Shown in pieces: positions 25,540 through 33,605 of a stretch of DNA of 47,571 nt. A model generated the notes under the pieces. The model had not been told where the DNA came from. It did not search any database and worked only from the letters and a program-made list of their open reading frames with translations. Source of the DNA: Rhodocyclaceae bacterium. Lineage in GTDB: Bacteria; Pseudomonadota; Gammaproteobacteria; Burkholderiales; Rhodocyclaceae. The position numbers were made by a program, and so were the translations under genes. How positions within the stretch are numbered: the stretch's first letter is position 1; each line of letters begins with the position of its first letter. Location: assembly GCA_026417115.1 (NCBI GenBank), contig JAOADW010000020.1:1-47571 (forward strand), read 5' to 3'.

Positions 25540-25553
25540 TTGACGTAAATCAA
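25540..25553. promoter_or_regulatory. Second FNR-type box, probably serving the cytochrome c-YeeE operon
   Basis: TTGAC-GTAA-ATCAA has nine of ten FNR consensus bases. Its centre is about 66 bases before the cytochrome c ATG, and a TAAAGT hexamer at 25574-25579 is placed as a -10. The two boxes are 26 bases apart centre to centre. Confidence 0.7.
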
Positions 25554-25611
25554 CATCAGTGTATGCATCAAATCTAAAGTATCAGTCGTCTCAACCGAGA
25601 AGGAGAAGCTC

Positions 25612-26001
25612 ATGAAACCCCGCTTTGCGATGATGTCCCTCGTGCTTGCTTCGGCCCTGACCGCGAGCGCCGCCCATGCCTATGACCCGGATTGGAAACG
25701 TGGGCGCATCTATTACCGTAGCGTCTGCACCTCCTGTCACGTCGCTTCGCCGATCGGACAAATCAACCCGAGCAGCAAGACGAAAGCGGAATGGACGGCC
25801 TATCTCTCCGCCAACAAACATGCCAAGGGCAAAGACACCGTCACCCATTACGTGAGCAAGGAATACCGCGCCCAGATCAAGGGGAGCAACAAGGCAGCAG
25901 AAAAATTCGCCGATGTGCCCGAGCAAGAACTCTTCGAGGACATCAAGGCCTTCCTGCTGCGCGGCGCGAAGGATGGCGAAGCGCCCGCCAGCTGTAGCTA
26001 A
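25612..26001 (+). CDS. Periplasmic monohaem cytochrome c
   Basis: A 129-residue protein with a signal peptide cleaved after about AAHA (residue 23) and one haem site CTSCH at 39-43. The sequence resembles small class I cytochromes but has an unusual lysine-rich middle (SSKTKAEWTAYLSANKHAKG). The sixth ligand could be a Met in the signal-proximal part only, so a His or another residue is more likely in the mature protein. GAGAAGGAGAAG at 25597-25608 is a strong ribosome site. It probably shuttles electrons for the octahaem system. It is first in the plus-strand operon. Confidence 0.85.
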   Translation: MKPRFAMMSLVLASALTASAAHAYDPDWKRGRIYYRSVCTSCHVASPIGQINPSSKTKAEWTAYLSANKHAKGKDTVTHYVSKEYRAQIKGSNKAAEKFADVPEQELFEDIKAFLLRGAKDGEAPASCS

Positions 26002-26103
26002 GGCAGTGGGTAAGAACGCACAAGGGTCTCGCCTTTGCAGGCGCGGGCTCCGCTGCGTTCTTGCCCCTTCATTCCGATCATTCGTAAACAAAAGAGGAAA
26101 CCC

Positions 26104-27342
26104 ATGAGCTCGGAAAAGGCATGGTTGGCTGGCTTCAAGGCCGATTACGAAAAGATCTTCGTCGAGGAATGGTCGCCATACACCGGCGCGATCCTCTTGG
26201 TGTGGGTGATCATCGCCTTGATGGTCAATGGCCTCTTTTGGGGTGTTTTCGGCGGCGTGCGCTATTGGGGAGACCAGTTCAATCACTGGATCGGTCTTGC
26301 TCCCCTCCTCGGCATCGCTCCAGCCGATGAAGGGTGGCTTACCCACCGCATGTCGCTGATGAACATCATGTTGCTGCTGGGCGCCTTTTCCGCCGCATTG
26401 ATTTCGCGCCAGTTCCAGCCCAATCGCCCGCCCAAACTCGAGTTGATCTGGGCTGCCATCGGCGGCACCTTGATGGGTGCGGGCGCTTCGCTGGCGGGAG
26501 GGTGCACGACGGGCGGTTTCTTCAATCCCGTTTTACATTCCTCGCCTGCGGGATGGACGATGGGACTGGGTTTGATCCTCGGCGCCATCGCCGGCCTCAA
26601 ATTCTTGCTCTGGACGTTCGAGCACATCAGTTGGGGAACCGAGCCACCACCGACACTCAACATTCCAGAAAGCGTACGCCGTCTCTTTCCCTGGTTGGGC
26701 TTTGCGATCGTGATCGGCGTCCTCGTCTGGGCAGCGCAATGGTACGCTTCCCCCGACACGGTGCTCGCCACACGCGCCGTGATCGTGATCCTGGGATTCG
26801 CCATCGGCTTCATCATGCACCGCGCGCGGCTGTGCTTCGCGCGCGCCTTCCGCGAACCCTTCATGACTGCCGAAGGCGACATGACCAAGGCCATCCTCCT
26901 GGCACTCGCGATCGGCATACCAGTCGCGGCTTTCCTGTTCGAGAAAAAAGTCATCGACCCTTACATCGCGATCCCGCCGACCTTCTGGATCGGCTCGCTA
27001 GTCGGCGGCATCATCTTCGGCGTCGGCATGGTCTTGGCTGGCGGCTGCGCCTCCGGCTCGCTTTGGCGCATGGGAGAAGGACATCTGAAGCTTTGGGTCG
27101 CCATGTTCTTCTTCGCCTGGATGGGTTCGACGATCGGAGCGATCCTGAAAAAGATCGGGCTCACCGCTCCTGATCCCGACAACGTCGAAAACTTCGAGGT
27201 CACCAAGCTCGGCTACCAGGCCTACTGGCCAGACCTCCTTTCTGGCTGGGGCTGGACCCTGATCGTCGGGGCCCTGTTGCTGCTGCTCTGGTATGCCTTC
27301 GTGCGTTACAACGAGTCAACGGAAAAATTCACCGTCCTATGA
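26104..27342 (+). CDS. YeeE/YedE-family sulfur transporter (two fused repeats)
   Basis: A 412-residue membrane protein with about ten helices of the YeeE/YedE family; characterised members import thiosulfate (TsuA-type) or move sulfur or selenium compounds. The two repeats each carry a conserved Cys loop, AGGCTTGGFF (about residue 138) and AGGCASGSLW (about 318), thought to pass sulfur along the channel. AAGAGGAAACCC before ATG 26104 sets the start; the longer frame is not needed. The neighbouring rhodanese suggests it hands sulfane sulfur to or from the periplasm. Confidence 0.88.
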   Translation: MSSEKAWLAGFKADYEKIFVEEWSPYTGAILLVWVIIALMVNGLFWGVFGGVRYWGDQFNHWIGLAPLLGIAPADEGWLTHRMSLMNIMLLLGAFSAALISRQFQPNRPPKLELIWAAIGGTLMGAGASLAGGCTTGGFFNPVLHSSPAGWTMGLGLILGAIAGLKFLLWTFEHISWGTEPPPTLNIPESVRRLFPWLGFAIVIGVLVWAAQWYASPDTVLATRAVIVILGFAIGFIMHRARLCFARAFREPFMTAEGDMTKAILLALAIGIPVAAFLFEKKVIDPYIAIPPTFWIGSLVGGIIFGVGMVLAGGCASGSLWRMGEGHLKLWVAMFFFAWMGSTIGAILKKIGLTAPDPDNVENFEVTKLGYQAYWPDLLSGWGWTLIVGALLLLLWYAFVRYNESTEKFTVL

Positions 27343-27354
27343 AAGGAGATCGCC

Positions 27355-28518
27355 ATGAGACCGCTATCCCTGCCACTCTTCCTCGTCGCGGCCGCATTCG
27401 TCGCCGCACCGCTTTCGGCGCCGGTTCATGCACAGCCGGCTTCCGCGGCGCAAGCGAAAGAAGGCTGGTATAAGCACATCGTCGATTTCGACTTCGTCAA
27501 GCCACATGCCGAATTGCCGCGCGATGATAAAGCAGCGCTGCTCGTCGATTCCCGACCGGCTGCGCGCCGCTATGACATCGGCCACATTCCTGGCGCCATC
27601 AACATTCCCGACACGCAATTCGAGAAGCTCGCACCGCAGCTTTTACCCGCCGACAAGAACGCCCTGATCATCTTTTACTGCCAGGGTTTCGACTGTGACC
27701 TCTCGCACAAGTCTGCATTCAAGGCAGAGGCCATGGGCTACACGAATGTCAAAGTCTATGCTGCAGGCATACCAGACTGGGAAGCGAAAGGCGAGTTGCT
27801 CTCCGTCAGCACCGCTTATGTCAAAAAACTTTTGGACGAAAAGGCGGATTTCATGCTGATCGACTCACGTCCCGCGCGCACCTTCGAAAAAGGCAGCATT
27901 CCCGGCGCCGTCAACATACCGGACACCCAGTTCGAAAAGATGACCGACAAATTGCCGGCCGACAAGAACAAGATGCTGGTCTTCTTCTGTGGCGGCCTCA
28001 AATGCGATTTGTCCTCGAAATCGGCGCGCAAGGCCAAGGCGCTCGGCTACACCAAAGTGTTCGTCTATGCCGAAGGTTATCCCGCCTGGCAGGCTGCGAC
28101 CGGTGCATCCTCGAGCACGGCTGCGCCGGCTTCCGCACAGCCGACGGCGACAGGTACGGCAGCGTCCAGCGGCGTGATCCCGATCGAGCCCGGCAAGGAA
28201 AAAGGCAGCATCAGCGCCGCCTCTTTCGAGCGCATCCTGAAGGAGAATCCGAACCAAATCGTGATCGTCGACGTGCGCGACGAGAAGGACGTCAAGAAAG
28301 GCACCTTCCCGGGCGCCATCAACATCCCGATCAACGATCTCGAAAAGAAACTCGCCACTTTGCCCAAAGACAAGCCCATCGTCTTCACTTGCGCCACCGG
28401 CGCACGCTCCGGCGAAGCCTATGACACCGTAAAGATGTTGGGCGCAGGGCTGCAGGCCTATTTCCTCGACGCCGAGGTCACCTTCAAGGATGGCGGCTAT
28501 AGCATCAAAGGCCGATAA
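27355..28518 (+). CDS. Periplasmic protein with three rhodanese domains
   Basis: A 387-residue sulfurtransferase-like protein with a signal peptide (cleaved after about PVHA, residue 26). Domain 1 (about 40-145) and domain 2 (about 155-250) are near-duplicates, each with PGAxNIPDTQFEK. Their active loops are Cys109-QGFD-Cys114 and Cys212-GGLK-Cys217. After a Ser/Ala/Thr-rich linker, domain 3 (about 285-385) has the usual loop CATGARS with Cys346. A strong AAAGGAGA site precedes ATG 27355, 12 bases after the transporter. It likely carries persulfide sulfur in the periplasm for the octahaem reductase or the transporter; this is inferred from context. Confidence 0.9.
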   Translation: MRPLSLPLFLVAAAFVAAPLSAPVHAQPASAAQAKEGWYKHIVDFDFVKPHAELPRDDKAALLVDSRPAARRYDIGHIPGAINIPDTQFEKLAPQLLPADKNALIIFYCQGFDCDLSHKSAFKAEAMGYTNVKVYAAGIPDWEAKGELLSVSTAYVKKLLDEKADFMLIDSRPARTFEKGSIPGAVNIPDTQFEKMTDKLPADKNKMLVFFCGGLKCDLSSKSARKAKALGYTKVFVYAEGYPAWQAATGASSSTAAPASAQPTATGTAASSGVIPIEPGKEKGSISAASFERILKENPNQIVIVDVRDEKDVKKGTFPGAINIPINDLEKKLATLPKDKPIVFTCATGARSGEAYDTVKMLGAGLQAYFLDAEVTFKDGGYSIKGR

Positions 28519-28573
28519 ACATAAGCATCCGGCGCATTCCCCAGCGCCGGATGCGGTCACGAGATTCTTCATC

Positions 28574-29023
28574 ATGCCTTTTCCAGACAAAAAAACTTTC
28601 CGGAAAGCGCTCGCCACGCTTGCCTTCTTCGTTGTCATGCCCGCCTATTCCGAAGATCCCAGGCAATTCGTACGCCTGACCCCACAAGCGCAAGAGACCC
28701 TACGGCAGGAAATGCTCGACAACCTGATGGCGCTCGTCGAGATCCTGTCTCTGATCGCTGAAGACAAGTTCAGGGAAGCCGGCATATTGGCCGAAGAGCG
28801 GTTGGGACGCGGCGCCATGGGCAAAAACGCAAGATTGCCATTCGACGCGCGCCCCGGGCCACAGATGCCGGCCGAGATGCATCGCATCGGCATCGAAGGC
28901 CATTTCGCCGCAAGCGAATTCGCGCGCGCTGCGATCGCAGGCGACAAGCAAGGCGCCTTGGCCAAACTTCCGGCCGTCCTAGGCCAATGTGTTGCCTGTC
29001 ACGCCGCCTTCCGCACCCGCTGA
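28574..29023 (+). CDS. Cytochrome c'-like periplasmic protein
   Basis: A 149-residue protein with a signal peptide (to about PAYS, residue 26) and a single C-terminal haem motif CVACHAAFR (Cys139-His143), the signature of cytochrome c' (CXXCHXXFR). The middle is predicted helical, as in the four-helix cytochrome c' fold. Members bind NO or act as electron carriers. ATG 28574 was chosen because upstream codons (KADKHKHPAHSPAP) do not look like a signal peptide. It closes the plus-strand sulfur operon, 55 bases after the rhodanese. Confidence 0.82.
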   Translation: MPFPDKKTFRKALATLAFFVVMPAYSEDPRQFVRLTPQAQETLRQEMLDNLMALVEILSLIAEDKFREAGILAEERLGRGAMGKNARLPFDARPGPQMPAEMHRIGIEGHFAASEFARAAIAGDKQGALAKLPAVLGQCVACHAAFRTR

Positions 29024-29135
29024 TCTTTTCACGCCGTCTTCACCGCCGCCGGCGCCTGCGCCTTTCGTCTCGCCGAGCAGGAAGACGCCGGCGAGCGTAA
29101 GATTCACACCGCTTGCAATCGCGAGGAGGAATGCG

Positions 29136-29429
29136 ATGCATATCGTCATCGTGCATGTCAAAGTCAAGCCCGAATGCGTCGAGGATTTCATCGCCGCGAC
29201 ACGGCGCAATCACGAAGGCTCGCTGACAGAGCCTGGCTGCCGGCGTTTCGACGTCTTGCAGTCGCATGAAGATGCGACGCGCTTCATCCTCTACGAAGCT
29301 TATGCAAGCGCCGAGGACGCCGCCAGACACAAAGAAACAACTCACTACGCCCACTGGCGTGACACGGTGGCGCCCATGATGGCCGAACCTCGCCAGAGCG
29401 AGCTTTGGCAGGGGCTCTTGCCTGCATGA
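29136..29429 (+). CDS. LsrG-like antibiotic-biosynthesis-monooxygenase-fold protein
   Basis: A 97-residue ABM-fold protein. It resembles E. coli LsrG, the phospho-AI-2 processing enzyme, with aligned text such as NHEGSLTEPGCRRFDVLQ and ARHKETTHYAHW. No other lsr genes are present. GAGGAGGA at 29123-29130 gives a strong start at 29136. The gene overlaps the alcohol dehydrogenase by four bases, so the two products probably act on one small oxidised substrate; AI-2 signalling is only one possibility. Confidence 0.85.
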   Translation: MHIVIVHVKVKPECVEDFIAATRRNHEGSLTEPGCRRFDVLQSHEDATRFILYEAYASAEDAARHKETTHYAHWRDTVAPMMAEPRQSELWQGLLPA

Positions 29430-30604
29430 TCTCGGCGTTCTCGTTTTCGCGCTTACCCCGCATCGAATTCGGCGCAGGCGCCTTGGCCAAATTGCCCGCA
29501 ATTGCCGAACGCTATGGGGGGCCTTTGCTTATCGTCTGCGGCGCGAAGAGTTTCCTTGCCTCGCCGTTCGCCGAATCGCTTTTTACCGAGTTTTCGCAGC
29601 GGCATCTGACGTGGGAAATCGTCAAAGTGGATGGCGAACCCACGGTGCGCTTCATCGATGACGCAGTGCGCACCTTGCGCCATACGCCTTTCACGGCCGT
29701 GATCGGTATCGGCGGCGGCTCTGCGCTCGATGCAGCCAAAGCGATCGCCGGCCTTCTGAAGCCCGGCAACTCGATCCTCGATCATCTCGAAGGTGTTGGC
29801 CCCGAGTTACCCTACCGCGGGCCCGCGACTCCTTTGATCGCCGTGCCAACGACAGCGGGCACGGGCTCGGAAGCGACAAAAAACGCCGTGATTGGCGAGG
29901 CGGGCCATTTCAAAAAATCATTTCGCGACGAAAAACTCGTGGCCGAATGGGCCCTCGTCGATCCCAACCTGATGGCCTCCTGCTCACCTGCATGGATCGC
30001 CGCAAACGGCATGGATGCTTTCACGCAGCTCCTCGAAAGCTTCGTCTCGCAGCGTGCGAACCCGCTGACCGATGCTCTTGCCCGCTCAGGCATCATGGCG
30101 ATCAAAGAAGCGTTGCTGCCTTTCTACAAAGACTCTACCGATGCGCGGGCGCGTGAAAAAATGGCCTATGCCGCGCTGCTTTCGGGCATCTGCCTTGCCA
30201 ACGCCGGGCTCGGCGCCGTGCATGGCTTGGCAAGCCCCTTGGGTGCATTTTTCCCCATCCCTCATGGCGTGGTCTGTGGGACGCTCCTCTACGAAGTCAC
30301 GCGCGCCAACATCGCCGCCCTCGAAGCGCGTATGCCCGATTCGCCCGCATTGCCTAAATACGCCGAGATCGGCCGCCGTTTTGCGATGCAAAAAGGCCTC
30401 AATGGCTTCGAAGCCAGGCGCTTTCTACTTTCGGTGCTGGCAAATTGGCAAGATGAACTCGGCCTGCCGCGCTTATCGACGTATGGCATCAGGGCTGCCG
30501 ACATCCCTCGTATCGTCGCGGGCGCACGCGGAACGAGCATGAAAACCAATCCTGTCGAGCTTTCCGATGCCGAACTCACGGAAATCTTGTATCACCGGCT
30601 TTGA
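29426..30604 (+). CDS. Iron-type (group III) alcohol dehydrogenase with altered metal site
   Basis: A 392-residue enzyme of the FucO/iron-containing alcohol dehydrogenase family. The NAD-binding motif GIGGGSALDAAKAIAG is at about residues 94-109, and PTTAGTGSEAT lies at about 141-151. By comparison with FucO the metal ligands should be Asp197, His201, His266 (AVHGLASPLG) and His280 (PIPHGVVCG), but position 201 is Gln (GMDAFTQLLE). A variant metal site or a known Gln subgroup is possible. The start ATGA overlaps the LsrG-like stop. The substrate is unknown. Confidence 0.9.
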   Translation: MISAFSFSRLPRIEFGAGALAKLPAIAERYGGPLLIVCGAKSFLASPFAESLFTEFSQRHLTWEIVKVDGEPTVRFIDDAVRTLRHTPFTAVIGIGGGSALDAAKAIAGLLKPGNSILDHLEGVGPELPYRGPATPLIAVPTTAGTGSEATKNAVIGEAGHFKKSFRDEKLVAEWALVDPNLMASCSPAWIAANGMDAFTQLLESFVSQRANPLTDALARSGIMAIKEALLPFYKDSTDARAREKMAYAALLSGICLANAGLGAVHGLASPLGAFFPIPHGVVCGTLLYEVTRANIAALEARMPDSPALPKYAEIGRRFAMQKGLNGFEARRFLLSVLANWQDELGLPRLSTYGIRAADIPRIVAGARGTSMKTNPVELSDAELTEILYHRL

Positions 30605-30904
30605 GCAACCCCATCGATCACGCTGGTGGCCATAAAATGCAAAGATGGATAACCTGGCAATCCAAGTGCACGAGGCGTGGCGGCGTATCCGTGCGCTAAT
30701 CGACGACGGCGCGTCATTCGGCAAAAGGTCAGGCCACGACACTCACGGGCGCGTGAAGCTTTTTATCGGGAAGGCCCGGCTGGGTCCCTACATTTTGTCC
30801 GACAAGCCGCTCTTCCGCCTCGACCGCCCGCGTGCTCATCGCCGCTGTAACGTTTCGCTTTTCCCGTTCAGCCCATTTTTCACCTGAAACCCGCTTTTTT
30901 TCTG
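30605..30904. other. Gap between alcohol dehydrogenase and SulP
   Basis: No convincing gene. A plus frame at 30645-30887 has no ribosome site and a proline/arginine-rich tail. A weak stem TTCAG/CTGAA (30867-30888) followed by a T-run (30894-30901) might terminate the dehydrogenase transcript just before the SulP start. Confidence 0.4.
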
Positions 30905-33055
30905 ATGCTTTGCCATCCTCTCCTGTTGCGTTGTTTTCCATTTCTTGGTTGGTTTCCCATCAACGGAGCGATCCTGCGTGGAGATCTGGTCGCCGGCATC
31001 ACGGGCGCTCTCGTCCTCGTTCCCAAAGCGATGGCGTATGCGCAGCTCTCCGGGCTGCCTGTCTATTATGGCCTCTATGTCGCCTTGGTGCCCGCGATCA
31101 TCGGCGCCCTTTGGGGGTCATCGAAGCAACTGGCCACGGGCCCGGTGGCGATCATTTCCTTGATGACCGCCGCGGCGATCACGCCTTTCGCCATCCCCTT
31201 CACCGACGAATTCATCGGCCTTGCCTTGCTGCTCGCCCTCCTCGTTGGTGTCATCCAGCTCTCTTTGGGGCTTTTGGGTTTGGGCGCCATCGTCAATTTC
31301 GTTTCTCACCCAGTCATTCTCGGTTTCATGAACGCCGCCGCGATCATCATCGCGCTATCCCAGCTCGACATGCTGCTCGGCATTCCCAAGGGCCGATCCG
31401 ACTCGTTCCTGAAAGACGTCTGGGAAATGATCACCTATCTGCCTTTGACGCATCTGCCGACGCTCATGATGTCGGCATTTGCCCTGGCGCTCATGTTGGC
31501 CCTGAAAAAAATCAAGCCCTTGGCCAAGCCATCGGTATTGATCGCCGTGATCATCACCACGCTCGTCAGCTACTTCATTGGTTTCGAACACAAGACCAAG
31601 GGCACCCTGGATGACATTGCTGACCCTGAAGTGCGCGCGCTCGTGGCGGCCTATTTGCAAACCGACGAACAAATCGCGCTACTGAACAAGGCAATCGCAC
31701 ATAAATTTTCGGCCTTACGCAAGGCCGAGAAAGAAGGTGATCGCCAAACCATCGTTAACCTCGATCATCAGATCGAATTGCTCAAGATCGAGCTTCTCGG
31801 CGCCGAGCAGCAGAATGCCGAACGCATGAAACGCTTGCGGCGTATTCATTTCGTGCGCACGAAAGCAAAGGAAAACGATGCTCCCGCCCTCTTCGTTGCT
31901 GGACAGGTGCCCGCCGACGTCGAACACGACGGTCGAAAATGGCGCATCAAGAAGATCGAAAAAGGCGTATTGTCGCTGACGGGTGGCGGCGAGGTCGTCG
32001 GCAACATCCCCTCGGGCTTGCCTTCTTTTCGCTTACCGACGCTCAAGTGGGATCTCATCCTGCAGCTTTTGCCTGCGGCTTTGATCGTCGCCCTCGTCGC
32101 CTTCATGGAGTCGATTTCCATGGCCAAGGCCATGGCTGCGAAAACCAAGGACAAGATCGATCCTAACCAGGAATTGATCGGGCAAGGGCTCGCGAACATC
32201 GCCGGCTCGTTTTTCCAGTCTTATCCCGCCTGTGGCTCCTTCACCGGCTCGGCGATCAATCTCCAAGCCGGCGCGAAAACCGGCTTCGCCATGGTCTTCA
32301 ACGGCCTGTTCGTCGCCGCCACCCTGCTCTTTCTCACTCCTTATCTCTACCATTTGCCTAAGGCGGTGCTCGCTGTGATCATCCTCATGGCAGTGACGAG
32401 CCTCATCACGCCCGAAGCGCTCAAGCACACCTGGAAGGCGAGTAAGCTCGATGGCCTGGTCGCGCTCGTCACCTTCTGCGCCACGCTCGCCTTCGCGCCG
32501 CATCTGGACAAAGGCATCATGATCGGCGCCGCCCTCGCGATCATCTTGCATCTCTACAACACGATGAAACCGCGTGTCGCAATCCTCGGCCGCATGCCCG
32601 ATGGCACCCTGCGTGATGCGAAAGTGAACAACCTGCCGCCGTCGAAAGTCGTCACAGCAATCCGATTCGATGGCCGCCTCTATTTCGCCAATGTCTCCTA
32701 TTTCGAGGATGCCGTTCTCGAAGCCGTCGCGAGCAATCCAGAAGCACCCTACGTCTTGATCGTCGGCGACGGCATCAACGACATCGACGCCTCCGGCGAA
32801 GAAGTGATCCGTCACCTCGTCGAGCGTCTCAATGAAAACGGCATCGTCGTCCTCTTCTCTGGGCTAAAGAAACAGGTGCTCGATGTCATACATGCGACAG
32901 GATTGTTCGCTAAGATCGGCGCCAAACGCTTCTATGCAACGACTGAACAAGCGCTCGCTGCGATCTATGCCCGCCCGGAGCACAGCGACGAAGACGATCC
33001 CTTGAAGCCGCCGCGGCGTTCGGCTACGCTTTCCTCTGTCGCTCTTCATGACTAA
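30905..33055 (+). CDS. SulP anion transporter with a long charged insertion and STAS domain
   Basis: A 716-residue transporter of the SulP family (sulfate, bicarbonate or other anions). The first half (about residues 10-225) has helices and family motifs such as DLVAGITGALVLVPKAMAYA. The second part resumes at GNIPSGLPSFRLP (about 356) with PACGSFTGSAINLQAGAKT. Between them, residues about 228-355 are a lysine/glutamate-rich stretch (EIALLNKA-type helices, then HFVRTKAKENDAP and a small beta-rich module HDGRKWRIKK) that SulP proteins normally lack. The C-terminal STAS domain is about 570-690. No good ribosome site precedes the ATG. CBS and DASS genes follow. Confidence 0.88.
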   Translation: MLCHPLLLRCFPFLGWFPINGAILRGDLVAGITGALVLVPKAMAYAQLSGLPVYYGLYVALVPAIIGALWGSSKQLATGPVAIISLMTAAAITPFAIPFTDEFIGLALLLALLVGVIQLSLGLLGLGAIVNFVSHPVILGFMNAAAIIIALSQLDMLLGIPKGRSDSFLKDVWEMITYLPLTHLPTLMMSAFALALMLALKKIKPLAKPSVLIAVIITTLVSYFIGFEHKTKGTLDDIADPEVRALVAAYLQTDEQIALLNKAIAHKFSALRKAEKEGDRQTIVNLDHQIELLKIELLGAEQQNAERMKRLRRIHFVRTKAKENDAPALFVAGQVPADVEHDGRKWRIKKIEKGVLSLTGGGEVVGNIPSGLPSFRLPTLKWDLILQLLPAALIVALVAFMESISMAKAMAAKTKDKIDPNQELIGQGLANIAGSFFQSYPACGSFTGSAINLQAGAKTGFAMVFNGLFVAATLLFLTPYLYHLPKAVLAVIILMAVTSLITPEALKHTWKASKLDGLVALVTFCATLAFAPHLDKGIMIGAALAIILHLYNTMKPRVAILGRMPDGTLRDAKVNNLPPSKVVTAIRFDGRLYFANVSYFEDAVLEAVASNPEAPYVLIVGDGINDIDASGEEVIRHLVERLNENGIVVLFSGLKKQVLDVIHATGLFAKIGAKRFYATTEQALAAIYARPEHSDEDDPLKPPRRSATLSSVALHD

Positions 33056-33074
33056 CCGTGCCAAGGAGAAGCCC

Positions 33075-33605
33075 ATGTCCATTTCTGGAATCGTGCGTGA
33101 TCTGATGATCCCGCTGGGAAAGTTCCCGCACGTAGGGGAATCCGCAACCTTGCGCGACGCCTTCGCGATGTTGCATTTGATGCCGAGCGAAAAAGGCGAC
33201 ATGTTCCGCAACGTCGTCGTGCTCGATGATCAAGGACACTTTTTGGGATTGCTCAGTCTCAAAAACATGTTGCTGGCGCTGATGCCGGACTATTTACGCC
33301 CTACGAAAGGCGTATACCAAGGCGCCCATGACGACATCAGCGCCCTGGCGCTTTTGTGGCAGGAGGATTGCCTCGAACATTGCCATCGTGCCCACACCAT
33401 CCGCGTCCGCGACCATCTCCAGGTTGTCGGAGAACACGTCACCCCCCATGAGCCACTGACGCGCGCGCTTTATCTTTTTGCCACGACTCCCCACTATTTG
33501 CTCCCCGTCATTGAAAACAAACGTCTCATCGGCATGCTGCGTTTGGTCGATGCCTTCGACGAAATCATGATCGAGGTTCTGAGTGAAAGGCCCAGAAATG
33601 AGTGA
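33075..33605 (+). CDS. CBS-domain protein
   Basis: A 176-residue protein with two CBS domains, IVRDLMIPLGKFPHV (about residues 5-70) and TIRVRDHLQVVGEHVT (about 110-175), which together could bind adenine nucleotides. No enzyme or channel domain is attached. AAGGAGAAG at 33061-33069 supports ATG 33075 over ATG 33048. It lies between two anion transporters and overlaps the next gene, so it may sense cell energy state and regulate one of them; inference. Confidence 0.85.
   Translation: MSISGIVRDLMIPLGKFPHVGESATLRDAFAMLHLMPSEKGDMFRNVVVLDDQGHFLGLLSLKNMLLALMPDYLRPTKGVYQGAHDDISALALLWQEDCLEHCHRAHTIRVRDHLQVVGEHVTPHEPLTRALYLFATTPHYLLPVIENKRLIGMLRLVDAFDEIMIEVLSERPRNE

Noticed and set aside
30645-30887. 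80-codon plus-strand frame between alcohol dehydrogenase and SulP
   Set aside because: No ribosome site, low-complexity C-terminus, no family resemblance.
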